Shown one piece after another: positions 7,983-15,565 of a stretch of 64,000 bases of DNA. The translations under genes and the position numbers were made by a program. Every line of letters begins with the position of its first letter. Position 1 is the first letter of the stretch. Location of the stretch: NCBI GenBank assembly GCA_963825305.1, contig CAWGTA010000012.1, positions 62,001 through 126,000 on the forward strand. The letters are read 5' to 3'. Below the pieces are notes generated by a model. That model saw only the letters and a list, made by a program, of their open reading frames with translations. It was not told where the DNA came from and searched no databases. This stretch comes from PSRJ01 sp963825305. GTDB taxonomy: Bacteria > Acidobacteriota > Terriglobia > Bryobacterales > Bryobacteraceae.

Positions 7983-8351
7983 ATGAGCAATTTTTCTGTG
8001 CGTGTTCTGACGCTGGCCTTCGCCGGCATTCTTTGCGCCGGCGCCATTAAGGCCCAGTCACCTTCGGGAGACGCCAAGGCGGGCAAGGACCTTTTCTTGA
8101 AATATACCTGCTACGGCTGTCATGGCTTTTCCGGCCAGAACGGTCCGGGGGCGCGGCTGGTCCCCATGAAGATGACCTCCACCGCGTTCATCGCTTATGT
8201 GCGCGGCCCGCGCACGCGCCAGATGCCGTCCTACTCAGCCAAGGTCCTGCCGGATTCGCAACTGGGCGACATCTACGCATTCATCAAGACGTTACCCGAC
8301 TCGCCGCCGGCCAGCAGCATCTCGGCGCTGAATCAGTTCAAAGAGCAGTAA
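7983..8351 (+). CDS. small secreted c-type cytochrome
   Basis: A 122-residue protein with a signal peptide (LTLAFAGILCAGAIKA) and one haem-binding CYGCH motif at C43-C46-H47. M81 in the RQMPSY segment is the likely sixth ligand, as in class I cytochromes c. It would be an electron carrier of the periplasm, possibly lipid- or membrane-associated. The gene has a good Shine-Dalgarno (GGGAGAA) and its own promoter. Only 15 nt separate its stop from the ATG of a Tat-exported ThDP enzyme, so the two are almost certainly co-transcribed. The cytochrome may accept electrons from that enzyme; this is inference. Confidence 0.85.
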   Translation: MSNFSVRVLTLAFAGILCAGAIKAQSPSGDAKAGKDLFLKYTCYGCHGFSGQNGPGARLVPMKMTSTAFIAYVRGPRTRQMPSYSAKVLPDSQLGDIYAFIKTLPDSPPASSISALNQFKEQ

Positions 8352-8366
8352 GTGGAGGATTCGAGC

Positions 8367-10256
8367 ATGGCAAAACCCAAGAAAACCTCGTTTGGCCGCC
8401 GTGGCTTTTTGAAAGGCGCGGCCGCCGGTGCCGCCGCTCTGGTGGCGCAGCCCCAGCTCGGCCAGGCGCAGACGCCGCCAACTGAAAATGGCGGGCCCGT
8501 TCCGCCCGCGGCGCAGATCGCACGGGAAACCGGAGCGCCGCCGCAGCCCTCCAACCGCGTCATCGATCGGCCTGGGTCGGACTTCATGGTGGACGTGCTC
8601 AAGACTCTGGACATCGAATACCTGGCCGCCAATCCGGGCTCGACGTTCGAATCTCTGCACGAGTCCCTGATCAACTACGGCGATAACAAAATGCCGGAGT
8701 TTCTCACGGCTTGCCACGAAGAATCCGCCGTCGCCATGTGCCACGGCTATTACAAAATCGAAGGCAAGCCCATGTTGGCGCTGATCCACGGCGATATCGG
8801 TTTGCAGCACGCCGGTATGGCCATCTACAACGCCTACGCCGACCGCGTTCCCATCTACATGATCGTGGGCAATCACGCCGATGGCGCCGAACGCGCTCCC
8901 GGCGTGCAATCGCTCCACAGCGCTCAGGACCTGGGCGCGCTGGTCCGCGACTACACCAAGTGGGACGATCAGCCGTACTCGCTGGGACACTTCGCCGAAT
9001 CGGCCGTGCGCGCCTACAGTATCGCCATGACGCCTCCCATGGGGCCGGTGCTGATCGTAGCCGGCAATGAAATCCAATCCCACCCGGCGCCCGAGAACCC
9101 GCGGATTCCGAAACTGGTCATGACCACACCGCCGGCGGGCGATTCCGCCGCAGTGGCCGCCGCGGCCAAAATGCTGGTCGAAGCCGAGCGTCCCATGATT
9201 CTGACGCAGCGCTCCGCGCGGACTCCCAAGGGCATCGACCTTCTGGTGGAACTGGCCGAGCTTTTGCAATCGCCGGTGAACAGCCAGGAGCGCATGAACT
9301 TCCCCACGCGCCATCCGCTGGCCGGCAATGGCGGCGGAGGCTATCGCCCGGATGTCACGCTGGCCCTCGAGGTCGCCGACTTGCAAGGCGAGACGCGCGC
9401 GGCCCGTGCACGGGGAGCGAAGGTCATCAGCGTTTCCGCGGTGGCGCTCAACCACAAGAGCAACATTCAGGATTTCGGCCACTACGCCGATGTCGACCTG
9501 GATATCGGCGCCGATGCCGAAGCCACCCTGCCCTACCTCATCGAGGCGTGCAAGAAACTCATCACCGCTGACCGCCGCCGCACCATTGAGGACCGCGGCA
9601 AGAAGCTCGCGGCAGCCCACAAGGAAGCGTTCAACCGAGGCGTCGATGCGGCCTCCGTCGGCTGGAACGCCAGCCCCGTGAGCCTGGCGCGCATCGCCGG
9701 CGAACTTTGGCCGCTGATCAAGAACGAAGATTGGTCGTTCGTTTCGCCGCAGGGCTTCGTCGGCAACTGGCCCAACCGGCTCTGGGACATGAAGAAGATG
9801 TATCACTACATCGGCGGGCAGGGTGCGGGCGGTATGGGTTATGGCGCGCCGGCATCGGTGGGCGCGGCCCTCGCCAATCGCAAGTACGGCCGCCTGTCCA
9901 TCAACATCCAGACTGACGGCGATTTCAACTATGCGCCGGGCGTGTTCTGGACCGCCGCGCATCACCGCATTCCCCTGCTGACGATCATGCACAACAACCG
10001 CGGCTACCACCAGGAAGTGATGTTCGTGGAGCAGCAGTGCAGCCTGCACAATCGCGGCGCGGATCGGGCGCACATCGGCACCAAGCTGTGGGACCCGGAC
10101 ATCAACTACATGAAGATCGCGCAGGGCTATGGGCTCTATGCGGAAGGTCCGATCAGCGATCCCACCGATCTGGCGCCGGCGCTCAAGCGCGGCGTCGAAC
10201 GAGTCAAGAAGGGTGAGCCCGTTCTGATCGACGTGGTTACGCAGCCGCGGGGATAA
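8367..10256 (+). CDS. Tat-exported thiamine diphosphate-dependent enzyme (acetolactate synthase/2-oxoacid decarboxylase-like), copy 1
   Basis: A 629-residue protein with a twin-arginine signal (GRRGFLKGAAAGAAALV) followed by the three domains of the ThDP-dependent decarboxylase superfamily. The likely catalytic glutamate is E118 in CHEESAVAMCHGYYK. The cofactor motif begins TDGDFN at about 516-521 and ends HNN at 542-544, 26 residues apart as usual, but the first Gly of GDG is Thr. ATG 8367 is preferred because GGAGG (8354-8358) precedes it; a GTG at 8352 is also in frame. Tat export implies that the folded holoenzyme works in the periplasm, unusual for this superfamily. Substrate unknown; a secreted 2-oxoacid decarboxylase or oxidase linked to the upstream cytochrome is possible. 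Confidence 0.8.
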   Translation: MAKPKKTSFGRRGFLKGAAAGAAALVAQPQLGQAQTPPTENGGPVPPAAQIARETGAPPQPSNRVIDRPGSDFMVDVLKTLDIEYLAANPGSTFESLHESLINYGDNKMPEFLTACHEESAVAMCHGYYKIEGKPMLALIHGDIGLQHAGMAIYNAYADRVPIYMIVGNHADGAERAPGVQSLHSAQDLGALVRDYTKWDDQPYSLGHFAESAVRAYSIAMTPPMGPVLIVAGNEIQSHPAPENPRIPKLVMTTPPAGDSAAVAAAAKMLVEAERPMILTQRSARTPKGIDLLVELAELLQSPVNSQERMNFPTRHPLAGNGGGGYRPDVTLALEVADLQGETRAARARGAKVISVSAVALNHKSNIQDFGHYADVDLDIGADAEATLPYLIEACKKLITADRRRTIEDRGKKLAAAHKEAFNRGVDAASVGWNASPVSLARIAGELWPLIKNEDWSFVSPQGFVGNWPNRLWDMKKMYHYIGGQGAGGMGYGAPASVGAALANRKYGRLSINIQTDGDFNYAPGVFWTAAHHRIPLLTIMHNNRGYHQEVMFVEQQCSLHNRGADRAHIGTKLWDPDINYMKIAQGYGLYAEGPISDPTDLAPALKRGVERVKKGEPVLIDVVTQPRG

Positions 10257-10282
10257 ATAGCTTTCAACGATCGGCAGTCACT

Positions 10283-10338
10283 GTGCCGGCGACCGAGATC
10301 GCCAGCGCTACGTACGCCGGCGATCTTTGTCGCCGGTG
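10283..10338. repeat. dispersed hairpin repeat family R2
   Basis: A paired element with the half CGCCGGCGATCTTTGTCGCC and an upstream imperfect mirror half joined by a GCGCTACGTA-type linker. Each half folds on its own (CCGGCGA/TCGCCGG), and the halves also pair with each other. Other copies lie at 15540, 17324, 21310, 25824, 27672, 32740 and 38401. Confidence 0.8.
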
Positions 10339-10340
10339 GG

Positions 10341-10382
10341 CTGAGCTGATTGCTGAATGCTGATAGCTGACTGCTGAAAGCT
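10341..10382. repeat. dispersed repeat family R3 (GCTGAATGCTGAAAGCT type)
   Basis: Short iterations of GCTGA(A/T)(T/A)GCTGA and GCTGAAAGCT. The same words occur at 11964-12051, where they form an inverted repeat, and at 21378-21411. At two of the three places it lies next to an R2 element. Confidence 0.6.
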
Positions 10383-10391
10383 ATTTCCGCT

Positions 10392-10397
10392 TATAAT
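10392..10397 (+). promoter_or_regulatory. -10 element with probable leaderless start
   Basis: A perfect TATAAT ends six bases before the TTG start of the glycosyltransferase, so transcription would begin at or next to the start codon. No Shine-Dalgarno sequence is present. No good -35 box is seen. Confidence 0.5.
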
Positions 10398-10403
10398 CAG
10401 AAA

Positions 10404-11432
10404 TTGCCCGCCCCCCGCGCTCCTCTCGTGTCGCTCATCATAGCGACCTACAATCGCAGCCAGGTCCTTCGTTGCGCCATTGAATCGGCGCGCCTCCAAA
10501 CACTCGACGATTGGGAAATGTGGGTCGTCGGTGACGCCTGTACCGACGATACCGGGCAGGTTGTCCGCGCGTTCGACGATCCACGGATTCATTTCCTCAA
10601 TCTTCCAGTCAACTCCGGCGATCAGTCTGGCCCCAACAACGAAGGGGTCCGGCGTGCGCGCGGACGCTTCCTGGCATATCTGAATCACGACGACTTGTGG
10701 TTTCCGGATCATCTGGAGACCGGCATTCGAGCGCTGACCGATACGGGAGCAGACCTTGTATCGCCGCTGGTGGTGAAACTGCGCAGTGACGGCGTCTTCA
10801 CCTGCAACGATTTGAGTTCCGATCGGCGGTACGCGCCTCACCTTTCCATCCCGGCGAGTTTCTGGGTGCTGCGGCGGGAACTGGCGGAGCAGATCGGACC
10901 TTGGCGGCATCACTCGGAATGCCATGCCACGCCTTCGCAGGAGTGGTTGTTTCGCGCTTTTCGCGCCGGCAAGGATCTGCGGTTTACCTCCAGCGTCACG
11001 GCCCTCGCGCTTCCATCCGGCGGCCGACCTGGCGCGTACGCTACCCAGGAATTCATGGAGAACCAGCGGGTTCTCGAACGCATTCGGAACGTGCCGGGTT
11101 TCCGCGAGCAAGTGTTGCTGTCGATCTCCGAACACTACGCCATGATGCAAAGCAGTCCGCCCGCATGGCCGGCTATCGAAAATACGGCGCGCGATATCGT
11201 GATGCGGCTCTTGACTTTCTATTGGAAGAAGTGGCCCAAAGCCAGCACGCACACCTACCCGGCTACCGTCGCCGTGCGGAAGAGATTTCGGCGGGCTGTG
11301 GGTGCGGCGGGAGTCCATCCGGAAGCGGCAGTACACCTTCTGAAATACCGGCGGCGCGGTGGCTTCGTGCGATCTCTGAGGCAGTTTCGCGGTCTGCCGG
11401 CCGTCCCTGGCGACAGCAGAGCAAAGGAATAG
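10404..11432 (+). CDS. family 2 glycosyltransferase
   Basis: A 342-residue protein with a GT-A fold of family GT2 in the N-terminal half: LVSLIIATYNRSQVL at 8-22, then WEMWVVGDACTDDTGQVV and a YLNHDDLWF segment that provides the metal- and nucleotide-sugar-binding acidic residues. No membrane segment is seen, so it is probably a cytoplasmic sugar transferase for polysaccharide or glycolipid synthesis. TTG 10404 is taken as the start because of the adjacent TATAAT; GTG 10428 is an alternative. The next gene, 3 nt downstream, is an RmlC-like sugar cupin, which suits a sugar pathway. The pair lies between two ThDP-enzyme paralogs. Confidence 0.8.
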   Translation: MPAPRAPLVSLIIATYNRSQVLRCAIESARLQTLDDWEMWVVGDACTDDTGQVVRAFDDPRIHFLNLPVNSGDQSGPNNEGVRRARGRFLAYLNHDDLWFPDHLETGIRALTDTGADLVSPLVVKLRSDGVFTCNDLSSDRRYAPHLSIPASFWVLRRELAEQIGPWRHHSECHATPSQEWLFRAFRAGKDLRFTSSVTALALPSGGRPGAYATQEFMENQRVLERIRNVPGFREQVLLSISEHYAMMQSSPPAWPAIENTARDIVMRLLTFYWKKWPKASTHTYPATVAVRKRFRRAVGAAGVHPEAAVHLLKYRRRGGFVRSLRQFRGLPAVPGDSRAKE

Positions 11433-11435
11433 CGC

Positions 11436-11957
11436 ATGGAGAAACGGCTAGATGGCTTTAAAGATCGCCAGACCGTGACCGTCGATTGGAACTCTTTGGA
11501 CGAAGTGATCGAAGGCGTGCGGTTCAAAGAAGTGAAGAACGTCGTAAAGGGAACCGGCGACGTCTTGTGCGAGATCTTCCGGCGCGATTGGCTGCTCGAC
11601 GAAGGCGTCGTTGACCAGGTTTTTCAAAGTGTCCTCAACCCCGGCGCTATTTCGGCCTGGCACGTTCATCAGCTCACCACCGACCGATTATTCGTCAGTC
11701 AAGGATTGCTCCGTGTGGTTCTGTTTGACGCGCGCAATGAATCGTCAACTTACGGACGCATCAACGAATTCCGTTTCGGCGCCGTCCGGCCCGCGCTCCT
11801 GCTCATTCCCCCGGGGGTTTGGCATGGCGTGCAGAATATCTCCAATACTCCGGCCCTCCTGCTCGATCTGGTAAATGAAGCCTATCGCTACGAAGATCCG
11901 GACCACTGGCGCCTGCCCGTGGATACGGACCAGATTCCGTATCGGTTCGAGCGCTGA
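11436..11957 (+). CDS. RmlC-like cupin (dTDP-4-dehydrorhamnose 3,5-epimerase-like)
   Basis: A 173-residue single-domain cupin. The WHVHQLTTDRLFV segment around residue 70 and FRFGAVRPALLLIPPGVWHGV near 110-130 match the RmlC/sugar 3,5-epimerase layout. RmlC converts dTDP-4-keto-6-deoxyglucose to the L-rhamnose precursor. Whether this protein keeps that substrate is unclear because the sequence outside the core is divergent. It follows the GT2 gene by 3 nt and is probably translated with it. An R3 inverted repeat follows. Confidence 0.7.
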   Translation: MEKRLDGFKDRQTVTVDWNSLDEVIEGVRFKEVKNVVKGTGDVLCEIFRRDWLLDEGVVDQVFQSVLNPGAISAWHVHQLTTDRLFVSQGLLRVVLFDARNESSTYGRINEFRFGAVRPALLLIPPGVWHGVQNISNTPALLLDLVNEAYRYEDPDHWRLPVDTDQIPYRFER

Positions 11958-11963
11958 AGAAGC

Positions 11964-12051
11964 AGCTTTCAGCATTCAGCTTTCAGCGATCAGCCAAACC
12001 GAGGCAGAACCGAAAGCTGAAAGCTGATCGTGAAGCTGAATGCTGAAAGCT
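11964..12051. repeat. inverted repeat of family R3
   Basis: A left arm of AGCTTTCAGCATTCAGC type (11964 onward) is complementary to the right arm GCTGAATGCTGAAAGCT ending at 12051. It lies between the cupin and the second ThDP-enzyme gene and could act as a terminator or a mobile-element relic. Confidence 0.65.
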
Positions 12052-12122
12052 CTTCCGTTGACATCGACTTCCGATCCTCATAAACTGGTGCCGAATTCAG
12101 CACTTCGAGGGAGGGTTGCATC

Positions 12123-14018
12123 ATGGCGAAGTCTACCCGGAACCCAGTCGGCCGGCGCGGATTCCTGAAGGGCGCGGCCGCTGGCGCGGCTGCATTAGTC
12201 GCGAAACCGCAAATTACCAACGCTCAGGAACCCGAAGCGCCGCCCGCCGGCAGCGCTCCTCGTGGACCCGGCGCCGCACAGCTCGCACGCGATGCCGGAG
12301 CGCCCGCGGCGGAAGCCCGCGTCATCGAAAACCCAGGTTCGGATTTCATGGTCGACGTGCTCAAAACGCTCGACCTGGAATATTTGGGTTCCAACCCCGG
12401 CTCGACTTTCGAATCGCTGCACGAATCCCTCATCAACTACGGCGATAACAAAATGCCGGAGTTTCTGACGTGTACGCATGAAGAGGCGGCCGTCGCCATG
12501 GCCCATGGCTACGCCAAGATCGAAGGCAAGCCCATGATGGCCCTCATTCACGGCACGGTGGGATTGCAGCATGCCGGCATGGCCATCTACAACGCCTACG
12601 CCGACCGCGTGCCGATTTTCATGGTGGTGGGCAACCACTTTGACGGAGCAGTGCGCGGTAGTGGCGTGGAGTCGTATCACAGCGCTCAGGATATCGGTGC
12701 GCTGGTGCGCGATTACACCAAGTGGGACGATCAACCGAACTCCCTGGGCGCGTTCGCTGAGTCGGCCGTGCGGGCTTACAAAATCGCCATGACCCCGCCC
12801 ATGGGGCCGGTGCTGGTCGTCGCGCATCACGAGTTGCAAACCAACCCACAGCCGGCAGTGAAGCCGCGCATCCCCAAACTCACCATGACCGCTCCACCGC
12901 AGGGCGATTCGGGCGCCGTGGCGGAAGCAGCGAAGTGGTTGGTGAATGCGGAACGGCCGCTGATCGTGGCGCAGCGATCGGCGCGCACCCCGAACGGCGT
13001 CAAGCTGCTGATCGAACTGGCGGAAACTCTGCAAGCCCCGGTGAATAACCAGGAGCGCATGAATTTCCCCAATCGCCATCCGCTCGCGGGAAACGGCACG
13101 CCGGGGTATCAGCCGGACGTGACACTTTTCCTGGAAGCTGCGGATGTCTCCGGCCAGGCTCGGGCCGCTCGGGCGCGCGGCGCCAAGACGATCAACATCT
13201 CGTCCGTCGACCTTTTCATGAAGAGCAATATCCAGGACTTCGGCCACTATGCCGAGGTCGATCTGGACATGGGCGCCGATGCCGAAGCGACCCTGCCGGC
13301 GTTGATTGAAGCCTGCAAGAAGCTCATCACGCCCGATCGCAAACGGGCCCTGGAAGACCGCGGCAAGAAGCTTGCGGAGGCTCACAAGCAGGCCCGCAAC
13401 CGAGAAATCGAGCAAGCCTCCTACGGCTGGGATGCCAGCCCGGTCAGCCTCAGCCGTCTGTCCGGCGAGCTGTGGCCCCTGATCAAGAACGACGATTGGT
13501 CGCTGGTCGGCTGGCAGGGGTTCATCGGCAACTGGCCGAACCGTCTGTGGACTTTCGACAAGCACTACCAGTACACCGGCGGGCAGGGCGCGGGCGGAAT
13601 CGGTTATAACGCTCCGGCCTCGGTGGGTGCCGCGCTGGCGAACAAGAAGCACGGCCGGCTGTCCGTCAACATCCAGACCGATGGCGATCTGAACTTCTGC
13701 CCGGGCGTCCTGTGGACCGCCGCGCATCACAAGATTCCCGAACTCATCATCATGCACAACAACCGCGGCTATCATGCCGAAGTAATGTTCGTCGAACGCC
13801 AGTGCAGCCTGCACAACCGCGGCGCGGAGCGGGCCCACATCGGCACCAAGCTGTGGGATCCCAACATCGACTACGCCAAGATGGCGCAGGCTTACGGCTT
13901 CTACGGAGAAGGCCCCATCACCGATCCCAAAGACCTTCATGCGGCCTATCTGCGCGGCCTCGAGCGCGTGCGCAAAGGCGAGCCTGCCCTGATCGACGTG
14001 GTTACCCAGCCGCGCTAA
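12123..14018 (+). CDS. Tat-exported thiamine diphosphate-dependent enzyme, copy 2
   Basis: A 631-residue paralog of the protein at 8367-10256, colinear from the twin-arginine signal (GRRGFLKGAAAGAAALV) to the shared ending LIDVVTQPR. Equivalent features are E120 in THEEAAVAMAHGYAK and a cofactor motif TDGDLN ... HNN, again with Thr for the first Gly. ATG 12123 has GGGAGGG upstream. A tannase/feruloyl esterase-like gene follows 12 nt downstream, so the two are likely co-transcribed. The paralogs differ in the active-site surroundings (for example SPQGFVG versus GWQGFIG), so their substrates may differ. Periplasmic action is inferred from the Tat signal. Confidence 0.8.
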   Translation: MAKSTRNPVGRRGFLKGAAAGAAALVAKPQITNAQEPEAPPAGSAPRGPGAAQLARDAGAPAAEARVIENPGSDFMVDVLKTLDLEYLGSNPGSTFESLHESLINYGDNKMPEFLTCTHEEAAVAMAHGYAKIEGKPMMALIHGTVGLQHAGMAIYNAYADRVPIFMVVGNHFDGAVRGSGVESYHSAQDIGALVRDYTKWDDQPNSLGAFAESAVRAYKIAMTPPMGPVLVVAHHELQTNPQPAVKPRIPKLTMTAPPQGDSGAVAEAAKWLVNAERPLIVAQRSARTPNGVKLLIELAETLQAPVNNQERMNFPNRHPLAGNGTPGYQPDVTLFLEAADVSGQARAARARGAKTINISSVDLFMKSNIQDFGHYAEVDLDMGADAEATLPALIEACKKLITPDRKRALEDRGKKLAEAHKQARNREIEQASYGWDASPVSLSRLSGELWPLIKNDDWSLVGWQGFIGNWPNRLWTFDKHYQYTGGQGAGGIGYNAPASVGAALANKKHGRLSVNIQTDGDLNFCPGVLWTAAHHKIPELIIMHNNRGYHAEVMFVERQCSLHNRGAERAHIGTKLWDPNIDYAKMAQAYGFYGEGPITDPKDLHAAYLRGLERVRKGEPALIDVVTQPR

Positions 14019-14030
14019 TAGGAGAGACCC

Positions 14031-15539
14031 ATGAACCGAATCGCTACACTTGCCCTCCCTGCCCTGCTAGGGGCGTTGGTACATGCGGCGCCAACCGTGA
14101 CCTCGTCGTGCGAGAGTCTGGCTGCGGCCGCATTGCCCAACACCACGATTACGATGGCGCAGTCCGTGCCCGCGGGCGGATTCACGCTCCAGGGCCGCGG
14201 CGGCGCAGCGCCGGTCGCCGATCTGCCGTCGTTCTGCCGCGTGGCCGCAACGTTGAAACCCACGGACGATTCGGATATCAAGATCGAAGTCTGGCTGCCG
14301 CTGTCGGGCTGGAACGGAAAACTTCTGGCCACGGGCAATGGCGGCTGGGGCGGCGCGCTGGCGTATGGCGACATGGTACAGGCCTTGCGGCGCGGCTATG
14401 CCACCACCGGGACCGACACCGGCCATACCGGCGGCAGCGCCAGCTTCGCGCTGGGCCATCCCGAGAAACTCATCGATTACGCCTATCGCTCCGAACACGA
14501 GATGACCTTGAAGGCCAAGGCCATCATCGAGAAGTTCTACGGCAATGCGGCTCGCTATTCGTACTTTGACAGTTGCTCTTCCGGCGGCAAACAGGGCGTG
14601 ACGGAAGCCCAGCGCTATCCCAACGACTATGACGGCATCGTGGCCGGCGCGCCTGCCAACTACATGATGCATCTGCAAGCGGAGCGCTTGTGGATCGCCC
14701 AGGCCGTCCACAAAAATCCGGACAGCTACATTCCGCCCGCCAAGTATCCCGTGATTCACAATGCCGTTCTGGCGGCTTGCGACGCGCTCGACGGCGTCAA
14801 GGATGGTGTGATCGAAAACCCCAGGGCCTGCCACTTCGACCCCGCGGTGGTGGCGTGCAAGAATGGCGACGGCCCCGACTGCCTCACCGCTCCGCAGGTG
14901 GACGCGGCCAAGAAGATCTACACCGGCGCCAAGAACCCGCGAACAGGTGAAGAGATTTTTCCGGGTTTGGAACCCGGCGGTGAACTTCTGTGGAGCCGAC
15001 TGGCCGGACCGCAACCCCTGGGCCTGGCCACCGACACGTTCAAGTACGTTGTCTTCCAGGATCCCAACTGGGATTACCTGACATTAAACTTCGACGAGGA
15101 CATCGCGCGCGCGGACAAGATTGACAGCGGTGTGAACAATGCCATAGATGCGAATCTGAAGCCCTTCTTCGGGCATAACGGAAAGCTGCTGCTCTACCAC
15201 GGCTGGGCCGACCAGCAGATTCCTCCCGGCGGCACCGTCAACTACTACAGCAACATCGTGAAGGCCGTGGGCGGTCCCGCCAAAGCTGCGGATTCGGTTC
15301 GCCTGTTCATGGTACCCGGCATGGGCCACTGTGGCGGCGGCGATGGTCCCAACACGTTCGACACCGTCAGCGCCCTGGAGCAGTGGGTAGAAAAAGGAAA
15401 AGCGCCGGAACAAATGGTAGCCTCGCGTGCGACTAATGGCGTGGTCGACCGCACCAGGCCGCTGTGCCCGTACCCTCAAGTAGCGCAATACAAAGGCAGT
15501 GGCAGCACCGACGACGCCGCCAACTTCGTCTGTAAGTAA
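14031..15539 (+). CDS. tannase/feruloyl esterase family protein
   Basis: A 502-residue secreted protein (signal peptide in the first ~20 residues) of the tannase/feruloyl esterase alpha/beta-hydrolase family. The CS-D-HC arrangement is visible: nucleophile S183 beside C182 in the CSSGG motif, D394 in HGWADQQIP, and H433-C434 in GMGHCGGG, with C182 and C434 expected to form the family's disulfide. Substrates in the family are gallate or hydroxycinnamate esters of plant matter. AGGAGA precedes the ATG. It follows the second ThDP-enzyme gene by 12 nt, which links the exported ThDP enzyme to breakdown of plant phenolic esters, though only by context. Confidence 0.88.
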   Translation: MNRIATLALPALLGALVHAAPTVTSSCESLAAAALPNTTITMAQSVPAGGFTLQGRGGAAPVADLPSFCRVAATLKPTDDSDIKIEVWLPLSGWNGKLLATGNGGWGGALAYGDMVQALRRGYATTGTDTGHTGGSASFALGHPEKLIDYAYRSEHEMTLKAKAIIEKFYGNAARYSYFDSCSSGGKQGVTEAQRYPNDYDGIVAGAPANYMMHLQAERLWIAQAVHKNPDSYIPPAKYPVIHNAVLAACDALDGVKDGVIENPRACHFDPAVVACKNGDGPDCLTAPQVDAAKKIYTGAKNPRTGEEIFPGLEPGGELLWSRLAGPQPLGLATDTFKYVVFQDPNWDYLTLNFDEDIARADKIDSGVNNAIDANLKPFFGHNGKLLLYHGWADQQIPPGGTVNYYSNIVKAVGGPAKAADSVRLFMVPGMGHCGGGDGPNTFDTVSALEQWVEKGKAPEQMVASRATNGVVDRTRPLCPYPQVAQYKGSGSTDDAANFVCK

Positions 15540-15563
15540 CGCCGGCGATCTTTGTCGCCGGTG
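15540..15563. repeat. R2 half element, terminator-like
   Basis: A single hairpin (CCGGCGATCTTTGTCGCCGG) placed directly after the tannase stop codon, between convergent genes. Placement suggests transcript end or stabilisation, but there is no T-tract. Confidence 0.65.
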
Positions 15564-15565
15564 CT

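Noticed and set aside
12195..13940. Long open frame of about 580 codons on the minus strand, and a similar one at 8292-10073
   Set aside because: Both lie antisense to the two ThDP-enzyme genes, are not recognisable proteins and arise from GC-rich codon use on the coding strand.
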